64,000 nt of DNA, from assembly GCF_009695545.1 (NCBI RefSeq), contig NZ_VUNS01000024.1, forward strand, positions 1 through 64,000, in the 5' to 3' direction. Positions 1-8,005 of the stretch are shown here, in pieces. Each line of letters begins with the position of its first letter. Position 1 is the stretch's first letter. The DNA comes from Victivallis lenta. GTDB lineage: Bacteria > Verrucomicrobiota > Lentisphaeria > Victivallales > Victivallaceae. The notes beneath the pieces are model-generated. The model worked only from the letters and a program-made list of their open reading frames with translations, did no database searches and was not told the origin of the DNA. Both the position numbers and the translations under genes were made by a program.

Positions 1-116
1 TCGCTTTTTAGGACAGCTGATTTACAACAAAGGGGGGCTACTTTTGAGAATTGGTGTGAAATAGATGAAAATGAGGGGGCGTAATCAGAAAATTACGCCA
101 TTTTGAAAATTGTTAG
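1..116 (+). repeat. 3' tail of an insertion sequence, copy A
   Basis: This segment matches 61830-61945 at about 112 of 116 positions in the same orientation. Bases 1-11 end a reading frame (stop TAG at 9-11) that is the last codons of the transposase remnant seen in full at 61672-61840. The rest is an untranslated tail. The next bases, from 115, read AGGACAGGTGTG, a 12-mer that also occurs at 61671 and 63661 beside other IS boundaries. It is probably the right end of an IS whose body lies left of the window. Confidence 0.75.
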
Positions 117-470
117 GACAGGTGTGAGGTAATCATAGGAATCTTATCCGCAGGTTAGGGGGGAGTTTGTAAATTCTACAGGAGTCACGTAATGGGGCTT
201 ATCTATGGCAGCTTGATTTTTGTACATTCAAATAAAGTTTCTGCTCTCGGTCAGGTTATCTCAAAAGCAAACCAGAGAGGAAATATTTACCTTTTTCAAG
301 TCTTGCCAATTGAAAGAAACAAAGCCCATTTGCAGCCATAAAATTGTCATGGAAAAGCGATTGATAGAGATTCCCTTTATAACGACCCAAATGGCATAGT
401 TGCCGCGTTACAAATAACGCATGTTTTTGAAAAAACGTTCGATGTTTAAAAATGCAACAGAGAACTAAAA
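117..470. other. Intergenic stretch, no supported gene
   Basis: No reading frame here has a credible start, ribosome-binding site or recognisable product. A - strand frame that runs in from the manA 3' end is open over 256-460 but is mostly an antisense shadow of manA, and its remainder matches no family I recognise. No clear terminator follows manA on the - strand. Confidence 0.5.
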
Positions 471-1532
471 CTAAAGCCGCGGCGGAAGTGCGAAAATGAT
501 TTCGCCGTTTCCGAGGAATTCGCATTCCATCAGAGCATAAGGCAGAAAGAACGCATCTCCGCGATGCAGTTCCAGTATGCCATCGGCGGTTTTGAGCTGA
601 AGATCTCCGGCGGTTATGACTCCAGCACGATGCATTTTTTCGCGGTTGAAGAAACGGTAACTTGTGGAACATTGCAGTTTCTGCACTTCAAAGTAACAGG
701 CCAGCGAATAAGGAATCAGACGGGAGAGCGAAGCGTCAATTGCTTCCGGCTCCGGCGAACAGCGTTTCCGCAGTTCCGCTTCGGTTTCATTTGCAAAAAT
801 AAAACTTTTGAGCGCCTCCTCTGGATCGGCATTGCTCCAACGTTCCGACTCAGAAAGACGCTGTTTCCCGCAGAAAAATTCCGGTTGTACTACAAGGTCA
901 CTCGGTTCCATCACTTCGATGATCGTACAACCGCACCCGATGGCGTGGGGTGTACCGCCCGGTACGATGAAGCAGTCGCCCGGTTTAACCGTGAGCTTGT
1001 GGAGCATTTCTTTGCCGGTCGGAAAATCGCCGTGACGCGCTTCATCGAGGAACGTTTCCTTATCGAGTTTGTCATTGAATCCCAAGAGCAAATAGGGCGT
1101 TTCGCCATTCACCTCACGGGTGGCGACGACATACCACGCTTCGGTCTTGCCAAATTTCGAGTTGAAATAGCGCTCGGCATCCGGCACGGTCGGGTGCACC
1201 TGAATCGGCAGACGTTCCGCCGCGTCGAGAATCTTCATTAAAAGTACGGCATTCGCGCCGTGCTTGGCAAAGTGTGCTTCGCCAAGCGTGTTGACAGGAT
1301 CTGCAGCAAGATATTCATGAAAAAACTGTTCGCTGCCGTCAGCGGTGATGATCTTGCTCAATCCCTGATTTTCAGCGGGATACTGCGGATTGTTCGCTTT
1401 GGAGGTTGACGCGATCCAGTCCTCGGGAAACGATCCGTCGCACTGCGTTTCTGCCCGACGCAAAGCATCAATGCCGCTACCGCCCTGATAGACACGCCAC
1501 ACCCGGTTCGGGGAAAATTTCACTGCATTCAT
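471..1532 (-). CDS. manA: Class I mannose-6-phosphate isomerase
   Basis: A 353-residue protein of the type I phosphomannose isomerase family, a zinc cupin that interconverts mannose 6-phosphate and fructose 6-phosphate in the cytoplasm. Family signatures are visible: LPIQVHP (metal-binding region) about residue 110, KTEAWYV, and GTPHAIG near residue 200. The length suits the short bacterial/Bacillus-type subclass. An AAGGA-type ribosome-binding site precedes the ATG. The gene is divergent from the glycyl radical enzyme operon and shares its short promoter region. Placing it beside alpha- and beta-mannosidases suggests it feeds released mannose, once phosphorylated, into glycolysis. Confidence 0.93.
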   Translation of the reverse strand: MNAVKFSPNRVWRVYQGGSGIDALRRAETQCDGSFPEDWIASTSKANNPQYPAENQGLSKIITADGSEQFFHEYLAADPVNTLGEAHFAKHGANAVLLMKILDAAERLPIQVHPTVPDAERYFNSKFGKTEAWYVVATREVNGETPYLLLGFNDKLDKETFLDEARHGDFPTGKEMLHKLTVKPGDCFIVPGGTPHAIGCGCTIIEVMEPSDLVVQPEFFCGKQRLSESERWSNADPEEALKSFIFANETEAELRKRCSPEPEAIDASLSRLIPYSLACYFEVQKLQCSTSYRFFNREKMHRAGVITAGDLQLKTADGILELHRGDAFFLPYALMECEFLGNGEIIFALPPRL

Positions 1533-1566
1533 TTAAAAAAATCCTTATTTATCCAAAATACTAAGA

Positions 1567-1595
1567 TTGCATTTTATTTTGTATTATGGTATAAT
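1567..1595 (+). promoter_or_regulatory. Sigma-70-like promoter of the GRE operon
   Basis: TTGCAT at 1567-1572 and TATAAT at 1590-1595 are separated by exactly 17 bases, 36 bases before the GRE start codon. A TTGTATTAT motif lies between the two boxes (about 1579-1587). The same motif occurs at the promoter of the GntR regulator near 29.8 kb, so it may be a shared operator half-site. The surroundings are strongly AT-rich and serve the divergent manA as well. Confidence 0.6.
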
Positions 1596-1631
1596 ATAAT
1601 AAGACAAAATCAAAACACAAGGAGACTTGAT

Positions 1632-3959
1632 ATGAAAAAGACAGAAATTTTTTCCGAAGGAATCGAAAAACTTCTGAAGTGGAAGTTTGCGCAGAAACGG
1701 ATGACCGGCTGGTTCGAGTACCAGGAGTTGAAAATGAATATCCGCGTCAATTACACCGATCCGGATGCGCCGGAAAATCAGCCGGAAATCCTCTGCGAAT
1801 GCGTTCGCCAGATGAAACTCTCGATTCCCGAAGGCAGTGTAATCGCCGGTACGCAGGATGATGCTTTCAGTCCGAGTTACGCCCTCATCAACCCAGCGTT
1901 TCAGATCGAAACTTTCGCCGGATACTGCGATCCCGTAGCAATCTACAACGACATTGAGCCGGACGCTGAATTTACGCGCGAACGGATCGAAAAAGTTCGT
2001 TCTTATTACGGTTCAAGCCGTTACACTAAAGCGCTCAGTGCGGTTTATGAGGCAACCGGTAAACTGACCGAAGAGGTCGCGTTTTTCGTCGAACCGGTGA
2101 CTGGACACACGATTCCCGACTTGCGGCCGATCCTCAGAAACGGCATCGACAACGTGACCGTAGCAGAGAACGCTGCGCCGTTCCGCAAAGCGCTTGAAGC
2201 GGCAAAAGTCCTTGCCGCACGTTACGCTGAACTTGCGGAAAAACTCCAGATCGAACGCGCCAACGATGCCAATGAAGTTGCACGTTTGAAAGAGATCGCC
2301 GCTGCCTGCCGCCGTGTTCCTGCGCAGGGAGCGCGGAATCTTCACGAAGCGGTGCAGAGCGCCGCTCTCCTCTGGCAGGCGATGACGCTTGAACAGGCCC
2401 CGAATCCTTATGCGTTCTCGGTTGGCAACCTTGACCGGATTCTCGCACCGTACCTCGGCGATACGCCGCATGACGAAGCGGTCCAGTTGGTGCGTTCATT
2501 CCTCGCGTTTCTGATGGTCGGCGAGCGCTGCTGGGCAATTTCGCAGAACATTATGGTCGGCGGACGCGATGAAAAGGGCAACGATCTCACGTCCGAAATG
2601 AGTTACATCGTACTTGATGCGTTCTTTGTTTCCAACAATCCCCAGCCTGCATTGTCGGTCAAGCTTCATGCCGGAACGCCGGATGCGCTTTACCAGTCGC
2701 TTGGACGCTTCTTCTTCACGCCGGGGCACTCCACGCCGTCGCTTTTCAATGATGATATGATGTTCCGCATCCTCAAAACCAAGAAGGTCGCTCCAGCGGA
2801 TATGCCAGACTACTCCATCGCCGGCTGTCAGGAGCCGCTCATCATGGGCAAAGAGAGTGCCAACACCACCAACAGTTGGCTGAACCTCGCCAAAGTACTC
2901 GAGTTGACGCTTAACGATGGCAAATCCCTGCTCTCCGGCGAAAAACTTGCGCTCGGTTATCAGGAGCTTGGATACACTTCGTTCAATGCGGTCGCCACCG
3001 ATCTGGAAGCGGCGTTTTTCCGTCAGCTTGACTGGATTCTAAAGCAACTGGAACACGCCGCGAACGGTTGCACGGAAGCGATAGCCATCCAATCGGTTCC
3101 TTTCACTTCTGCTCTGATGGAAGGGTTGAAGAACGGCCGCGACATGCGCGATATCCGTCATCCAGGGGTCACCTACCATGCGAGCGGTTGTTTGATTCAC
3201 GGCCTTGGAGTCGTCGCCGACTCGCTGGTGGCGGTCAAACACGGTTTGGCGGAAATGCCGGACTTCACGACAACGCTACTTTCGGCTCTGCAAAACAATT
3301 TTAAAAACAATGAGGCGTTCCGCTCTTATCTGCAAAACCTGCCCAAATACGGCAACGACGAAGCGGAACCCGATGAAGTTGCCGTACGGCTCTCCCATTT
3401 GGTCAGCGAAAAAGTTCACACATTGCGCAATCCAGCCGGAAATCCGTTTCTGCCGGACTATTCCACTCCGAGCACTCATTTACTTTACGGCTATCACGTC
3501 GGGGCGACGCCTGATGGTCGATCGGCGCGCGAAATGCTTGGTTATGGCATTGATCCTCGCCGCGAAAGCGTGCACAACGGTCGCATCGACCAGATTTTGA
3601 GTGAACGCAAGCTCGCCTTTGGCGATTTCACCGGCGGTTACGCTTCGCATCTCGGTATTTCACCTGAAGTTTTCCGCAACGGTACAACAACCGACGAAAA
3701 GATGAAAATTTTTTCAGAAAAGATCATTAAACCGCTTTTTCGTTTCGGAAATGAAGTAGAAAATGCGCCGTTCTATGTCTATTTTAATATCGATTCAAAA
3801 ATGAATCTGCGCAAAGTACTGGCCGAACCGAAGAAATACGCACCCAACGGCATCTACATCATGCGCATTCACGGGACGTTTGTGAATTTTCTCGACCTTT
3901 CGCCCGCCATTCAAGAAGATATCATCGCCCGTCTAGACGCTGACGAAACAGTCGCGTAA
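1632..3959 (+). CDS. Glycyl radical enzyme, dehydratase-like (PFL/GD family)
   Basis: A 775-residue glycyl radical enzyme. The C-terminal radical loop reads RIHGTF, with Gly about residue 748, followed by the family tail FLDLSPAIQEDIIAR. The active-site loop reads AGCQEP, with Cys about residue 399. It matches the Cys-x-Glu-Pro pattern of diol dehydratases and choline lyase rather than the Cys-Cys of pyruvate formate-lyase. Elimination or C-X cleavage on a hydroxylated substrate is therefore more likely than formate formation. The substrate is unknown. An AGGAG site precedes the ATG. Its activase lies two genes downstream, with a sugar kinase and an epimerase-like protein in the same operon. 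The enzyme would be oxygen-sensitive, which fits an anaerobe. Confidence 0.9.
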   Translation: MKKTEIFSEGIEKLLKWKFAQKRMTGWFEYQELKMNIRVNYTDPDAPENQPEILCECVRQMKLSIPEGSVIAGTQDDAFSPSYALINPAFQIETFAGYCDPVAIYNDIEPDAEFTRERIEKVRSYYGSSRYTKALSAVYEATGKLTEEVAFFVEPVTGHTIPDLRPILRNGIDNVTVAENAAPFRKALEAAKVLAARYAELAEKLQIERANDANEVARLKEIAAACRRVPAQGARNLHEAVQSAALLWQAMTLEQAPNPYAFSVGNLDRILAPYLGDTPHDEAVQLVRSFLAFLMVGERCWAISQNIMVGGRDEKGNDLTSEMSYIVLDAFFVSNNPQPALSVKLHAGTPDALYQSLGRFFFTPGHSTPSLFNDDMMFRILKTKKVAPADMPDYSIAGCQEPLIMGKESANTTNSWLNLAKVLELTLNDGKSLLSGEKLALGYQELGYTSFNAVATDLEAAFFRQLDWILKQLEHAANGCTEAIAIQSVPFTSALMEGLKNGRDMRDIRHPGVTYHASGCLIHGLGVVADSLVAVKHGLAEMPDFTTTLLSALQNNFKNNEAFRSYLQNLPKYGNDEAEPDEVAVRLSHLVSEKVHTLRNPAGNPFLPDYSTPSTHLLYGYHVGATPDGRSAREMLGYGIDPRRESVHNGRIDQILSERKLAFGDFTGGYASHLGISPEVFRNGTTTDEKMKIFSEKIIKPLFRFGNEVENAPFYVYFNIDSKMNLRKVLAEPKKYAPNGIYIMRIHGTFVNFLDLSPAIQEDIIARLDADETVA

Positions 3960-3973
3960 GTTTGAGGTTGAGA

Positions 3974-4924
3974 ATGCTTTTAACTGAAGAGATCTATCAA
4001 GCGCTGTTTCTGGCGGTGCTTACCGGCGAATTTAAACCGGGAGAGCGCTTTCTCACCGAACAGGAGGCGATGACACGTTTCGGCGCGAGCCGCATCACAA
4101 TCCGTCGCGCATTTGCCCGGCTTGAAGAGAACCGTATCATTTCGCGACGCACCAAAGTCGGCGGAGTGGTCAATTCGGCCTTCGGCGCCGCCGAAGGTGC
4201 ATTGCGAACGGTCGGCGCACTTGTACCGATCCGCGATCCTTTCGCCCGCGAATTTCTCCACACCTTGTGTGAGGAATCCGCAAGGCGTGATGCGATTACG
4301 ACGCTCGAACCGGCGGAGTCCGGCGAGGAACAGAACCGCGCGGTGATGCGCCTTGTCCTCCACGGCGTGCGTGATCTTGTGGTGTGGGGCATCGACCGGA
4401 CGCTTGACTTTGATCTCTTTCTGCGGCTCCGTATTCTCGGAGTGAATCTGGTGTTCTTCGACCGGATTCATCCGGGGACGATCGCCGATTACGTCGCATT
4501 GGATAATGCCGAAGCGCTCCGGCGGCTGACTACGCTGGCGCGAAAACGCGGCATCGAACGAATTTATTTTGCCGATCCGGGCAAACTTGATATCGACACC
4601 AGTTGCGAACGGCGCGAATTCTGTTACCGGTACTGCGTGGAAAACAAGATTGATTTTTCCGCTGAACTTCCTGCTGTGTTTCCGCCGAAAAGCGCGATCT
4701 TCGCGGTGAACGATCCGGCAGCGCTGAGTTGCGTGGGATACAATGTCCCTATATTCAGCATTGACGGCACGCCCGAAGCGGCAAAAGCTGGAATCATTTC
4801 CCTGCGTCAGCCGATGGCAGAACTGGCGAAAGCGTGTTTCCGCTCACTGCGCGAACAACGCAAGCTCGGGAATCACTGGCAGGCGCAGGAGTATCGAATT
4901 CCAGCGGAAAGATTGAAAAAATGA
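3974..4924 (+). CDS. GntR-type regulator with LacI-like sensor domain
   Basis: A 316-residue transcription factor. Residues 1-70 form a GntR winged helix (the EIYQALFLAVLTGEFKPGER segment, then TRFGASRITIRRAFARLEE). The remainder resembles the periplasmic-binding-protein-like effector domain of LacI/GalR regulators. I chose ATG 3974, preceded by GAGGTTGAG, over a TTG at 3962. It is sandwiched between the GRE and its activase, whose ATG overlaps its stop (ATGA), so it is co-transcribed and probably controls this operon in response to a sugar. It is paralogous in layout to the regulator at 28709-29746. Confidence 0.85.
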   Translation: MLLTEEIYQALFLAVLTGEFKPGERFLTEQEAMTRFGASRITIRRAFARLEENRIISRRTKVGGVVNSAFGAAEGALRTVGALVPIRDPFAREFLHTLCEESARRDAITTLEPAESGEEQNRAVMRLVLHGVRDLVVWGIDRTLDFDLFLRLRILGVNLVFFDRIHPGTIADYVALDNAEALRRLTTLARKRGIERIYFADPGKLDIDTSCERREFCYRYCVENKIDFSAELPAVFPPKSAIFAVNDPAALSCVGYNVPIFSIDGTPEAAKAGIISLRQPMAELAKACFRSLREQRKLGNHWQAQEYRIPAERLKK

Positions 4925-5691
4925 GAATATTCAACACGGGATACAGTACTGATTTTGATGGTCCCGGCACACGGCTGATTTACTATTTGAAAGGATGTAA
5001 TTTCCGCTGTGATTGGTGTGGCGCTCCGGAGAGCATCTCCCCCGAAACTCAAATACTTCGCTATCCGGATAGAACCGCGATTGCCGGAAGCAATATAACC
5101 CCGGAAGAGATCCTTGAAAAGGTACTGGCTGCACGGGATTTCATCTCCGGCGTAACTTTCGGTGGCGGTGAACCTACACTACAATATCGGGAACTTGCCG
5201 CAACGCTGGAACTGCTCAGGAAAAACAATATTCACACAGCAATGGAAAGCAACGCTTCTACACCGGGGTTCCTGGAACTTGCCGTGATGGTCGACTGGTT
5301 GTTTTCCGATCTTAAGACGCTAGATAAAAACAAGTTCTGCAAACGTGTCAATCCAGATGTCGAATATGTGGAAATTGTGCGCGCTAATCTCTGTTTTGCT
5401 GCAGAGCATCAGTCGAATTTGGTGATTCGTATTCCGGTGATCGCTGGATTAAACGATGAGGACGGGGCGCAAAATCAGCTGCTTGATTTCTGCCGGGAAC
5501 TCAGCGCGCTGCGGCGCAATGGTGTTCTGCATGTTCAACTGCTCCGTCAGCATCACCTCGGGAATGTGAAGTATCAGGCACTCGGTTTGCAATGTCGCTG
5601 TGAAAATACCGAGCCGCCACCACGGGAAAATCTGGAACGTTTTGCTGAAAAATTGAATGCAAATGGAATAAAAGTCTCTTTATTTGGTTAA
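4921..5691 (+). CDS. Glycyl radical enzyme activase (radical SAM)
   Basis: A 256-residue radical SAM protein that would generate the glycyl radical on the upstream enzyme. The cluster motif CNFRCDWC (Cys26, Cys30, Cys33) binds the 4Fe-4S cluster, and TFGGGEP is the SAM-binding GGE motif. The N-terminus (FNTGYSTDFDGPGTR) is typical of GRE activases. There is no cysteine-rich ferredoxin insert between the radical SAM motif and GGGEP. It therefore resembles the compact PFL-activase architecture, although the GRE itself has a dehydratase-like active site. Translation starts at the ATGA overlapping the regulator stop. A longer in-frame start at 4834 would overlap the regulator and is rejected. Confidence 0.9.
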   Translation: MRIFNTGYSTDFDGPGTRLIYYLKGCNFRCDWCGAPESISPETQILRYPDRTAIAGSNITPEEILEKVLAARDFISGVTFGGGEPTLQYRELAATLELLRKNNIHTAMESNASTPGFLELAVMVDWLFSDLKTLDKNKFCKRVNPDVEYVEIVRANLCFAAEHQSNLVIRIPVIAGLNDEDGAQNQLLDFCRELSALRRNGVLHVQLLRQHHLGNVKYQALGLQCRCENTEPPPRENLERFAEKLNANGIKVSLFG

Positions 5692-5695
5692 AAAA

Positions 5696-7015
5696 ATGAA
5701 ACTTACTCTTGGAATCGATTTAGGAACGACCAAAGCCGCCGCCGTCATCGTTGATGAAAAACGCAATCTCCTCGCCGTTACCGGAGCCGCGCACAACGCC
5801 GCGCTTGCCACAGTCGCCGGCGGAGCAGAACAGGATGTCGCCAAGATCTTCGTGTGTGTGGAAAACATCTTGAATCAGTTGCCGGAAAATTTGCGGCGAT
5901 TGATCGCCGCCGTCGGCATTACCGGACAGATGCACTCGGTTTTACTCGGTAATATTTCAACGATTTCACCGCTGGTTACGTGGCAGGATCATCGTTGCGG
6001 CGAAACGATGATCGCTGAATTTCAACAAAAGTCCGGCAGAACTCTGCGCGAAGGCTTCGGTGGTACGACGCTCGCCCGATTGGCTGAAAAGAATGCTCTC
6101 AAGAATTGGGATTTCGCGGCGACGGTCAGCGACTATCTCGCCAGCGTACTTACCGGGAACGACCGGATTTTTACTGATCCCACCCACGCGGCAAGCTGGG
6201 GACTTTATGATGCGGCATCGAGCAACTGGGATTTCAAAGCGGTCGATGCGCTCAACATCCCCCGGACACTGTTGCCGGAGATCCGTCCTTGCGGCGCGGT
6301 CATCGGCAAGGTTTGTGACGATGCGGCAAAACGGTTCGCCATTCCTGCCGGAATCCCGGTGATCAACGCAATCGGCGACAATCAGGCTTCGATTCTCGCC
6401 TCAGGTAACGATTTTTCGCGGGAAATCTACCTCACACTTGGCACAGGCGCACAGCTTTCACTGGTGATTGATGTGTTGCCGCCGGAAATGCCCGAAGAGA
6501 TCGAAGCGCGTCCATTCCCGGGCAACCGGACACTGCTGGTCGCCGCGCCGCTCTGCGGCGGAGCCGCATTTGCATGGCTCGCGGATACGGTCAACACTTT
6601 CCGACGCGACCTCGGCGAGCCGGAACTCCCGAAAGGCGCATTGCTCGACAAGCTTGATGAACTCGCACTTTCCGCCCTGGAAAACGGCGAAGAGGAACTC
6701 GTGATCGCGCCGCATTTCCTCGGCGAACGCTGGAATCCGGCATTGCGCGGAAGCTGTGACGGTCTTTCTCTCGCCAACGCGACACCGGGAAAAATCGGCG
6801 CGGCACTGGCGCTCGGTATTGTCCGCAATCTGAAAGCTGGATTCGCATTTGAAGTTCTCGCGGGAAAAACGCAGATCATCGGTTCGGGCAATGCGGTCCG
6901 GCTTTTGAAGAGCATCCAGTGGGCGATCCGGCACGAATTCGGTCTGGACCTCTTACTTTCTGAAGCGCGCGAAGAGGCCGCCGTAGGCGCGGCACTTCAG
7001 GCCCAGCAATTTTAA
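5696..7015 (+). CDS. FGGY-family carbohydrate kinase
   Basis: A 439-residue sugar kinase of the FGGY family with ASKHA fold. The phosphate-1 motif LGIDLGTTKAAAV is at the N-terminus, ITGQMHSVLL follows, and LTLGTGAQLS plus a C-terminal GSGNAVR segment mark the second ATP-binding half. At about 440 residues it is shorter than xylulo- or glycerokinases, and it is closest in feel to sedoheptulokinase-like members. The substrate cannot be read from sequence. It starts 4 bases after the activase stop (ATG 5696; a TTG at 5684 is the alternative). Its product may be the substrate, or a downstream intermediate, of the GRE pathway. Confidence 0.88.
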   Translation: MKLTLGIDLGTTKAAAVIVDEKRNLLAVTGAAHNAALATVAGGAEQDVAKIFVCVENILNQLPENLRRLIAAVGITGQMHSVLLGNISTISPLVTWQDHRCGETMIAEFQQKSGRTLREGFGGTTLARLAEKNALKNWDFAATVSDYLASVLTGNDRIFTDPTHAASWGLYDAASSNWDFKAVDALNIPRTLLPEIRPCGAVIGKVCDDAAKRFAIPAGIPVINAIGDNQASILASGNDFSREIYLTLGTGAQLSLVIDVLPPEMPEEIEARPFPGNRTLLVAAPLCGGAAFAWLADTVNTFRRDLGEPELPKGALLDKLDELALSALENGEEELVIAPHFLGERWNPALRGSCDGLSLANATPGKIGAALALGIVRNLKAGFAFEVLAGKTQIIGSGNAVRLLKSIQWAIRHEFGLDLLLSEAREEAAVGAALQAQQF

Positions 7016-7024
7016 GGAATATCT

Positions 7025-8005
7025 ATGAAAAAGAAAGAACTTGGCTTTGTCGGCAGTGTCGAGCAACTCGCATACGTCCGCAGTAGTGTGCTTTCGGACG
7101 GGGCGGGACGCGGCAACCGGATCATCGATGTCAACACTGGAGGCGGTTTGCAGTTCACCATCCACCCCGACCGCGGTATGGATATTGTCGAATGCTCGTT
7201 TCTGGGGATCAACATGGTTTACCGTTCCGGCGGCGGCACGCGTTCCCGGCTGGAGTATCAGCCGCTGGGCACGGAGTGGCTGCGCAGTTTTCAGGGCGGG
7301 TTGCTGACCGGGTGCGGTATGCGCAATGCCGGCGTCGCTTCCGGTGAATGCGGTGTGCACGGCCGCCTTTCCAACACCGCCGCCGAAGATGTCTCCGTTT
7401 CCCGTGAATGGGAAGGAGAGCAATATGTGATCCGGATCCGCGGCGTATTGCGTGAATACCGGATGTTCGGCGAAGACCTCCGGCTGGTGCGCAACATCAC
7501 CTGTATCGACCAAAGCAATATCATCACGATCGAAGATGAAGTTGAAAATCTCGCAGGACAGACGGATTATCTGCAAATGCTCTATCACTGCAACTTCGGC
7601 TATCCTCTCATCTCGCCCGCCGTGCGGCTCGAAGCACCGGAACATACGGTTGAAGCCCGGGATGCCGATGCCGCCGCCGGAATCGCCGTCTGGAATCAGA
7701 TGCCCGCCCCCGTACCGGGCGCGGTCGAACAATGTTTCTATCACGATTTCAAAGACACGGCGGAAATGACGCTGAACAACAGTGAACTGAAGATCAAGGC
7801 GACAGTCCGCTGTGATACGGCGGAACTGCCGCGCATGGTGCAGTGGAAACTCTTTGACCACGGCAATTACGTCATGGGGATCGAACCGACTAACACACGC
7901 ATTTCAGGCCGCGAAAATGAGATCGCAAAAAAGATCGCCCGGGCGATCGCTCCGGGCGAAAAGATCAAGTTCCGGATGCAAATAGAATTTGCCTCCACGA
8001 AGTGA
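7025..8005 (+). CDS. DUF4432 aldose-epimerase-like protein
   Basis: A 326-residue protein of the DUF4432 family, a galactose-mutarotase-like beta-sandwich. Visible family features are FTIHPDRGMDI near residue 55, GLLTGCGMRNAG and GVHGRLSNT near residue 95-115, and MLYHCNFGYPL near residue 180, which supplies the His and Asn expected in the sugar pocket. Such proteins act on or bind free sugars, so mutarotation or isomerisation of the sugar entering the kinase/GRE route is a reasonable role. It lies 9 bases after the kinase, is the last gene of the operon, and abuts the convergent alpha-galactosidase gene. Confidence 0.83.
   Translation: MKKKELGFVGSVEQLAYVRSSVLSDGAGRGNRIIDVNTGGGLQFTIHPDRGMDIVECSFLGINMVYRSGGGTRSRLEYQPLGTEWLRSFQGGLLTGCGMRNAGVASGECGVHGRLSNTAAEDVSVSREWEGEQYVIRIRGVLREYRMFGEDLRLVRNITCIDQSNIITIEDEVENLAGQTDYLQMLYHCNFGYPLISPAVRLEAPEHTVEARDADAAAGIAVWNQMPAPVPGAVEQCFYHDFKDTAEMTLNNSELKIKATVRCDTAELPRMVQWKLFDHGNYVMGIEPTNTRISGRENEIAKKIARAIAPGEKIKFRMQIEFASTK

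Noticed and set aside
256-672. A 138-codon - strand frame at the left end
   Set aside because: Most of it is antisense to, or overlaps, the manA 3' end in another frame, and the rest resembles no known protein.
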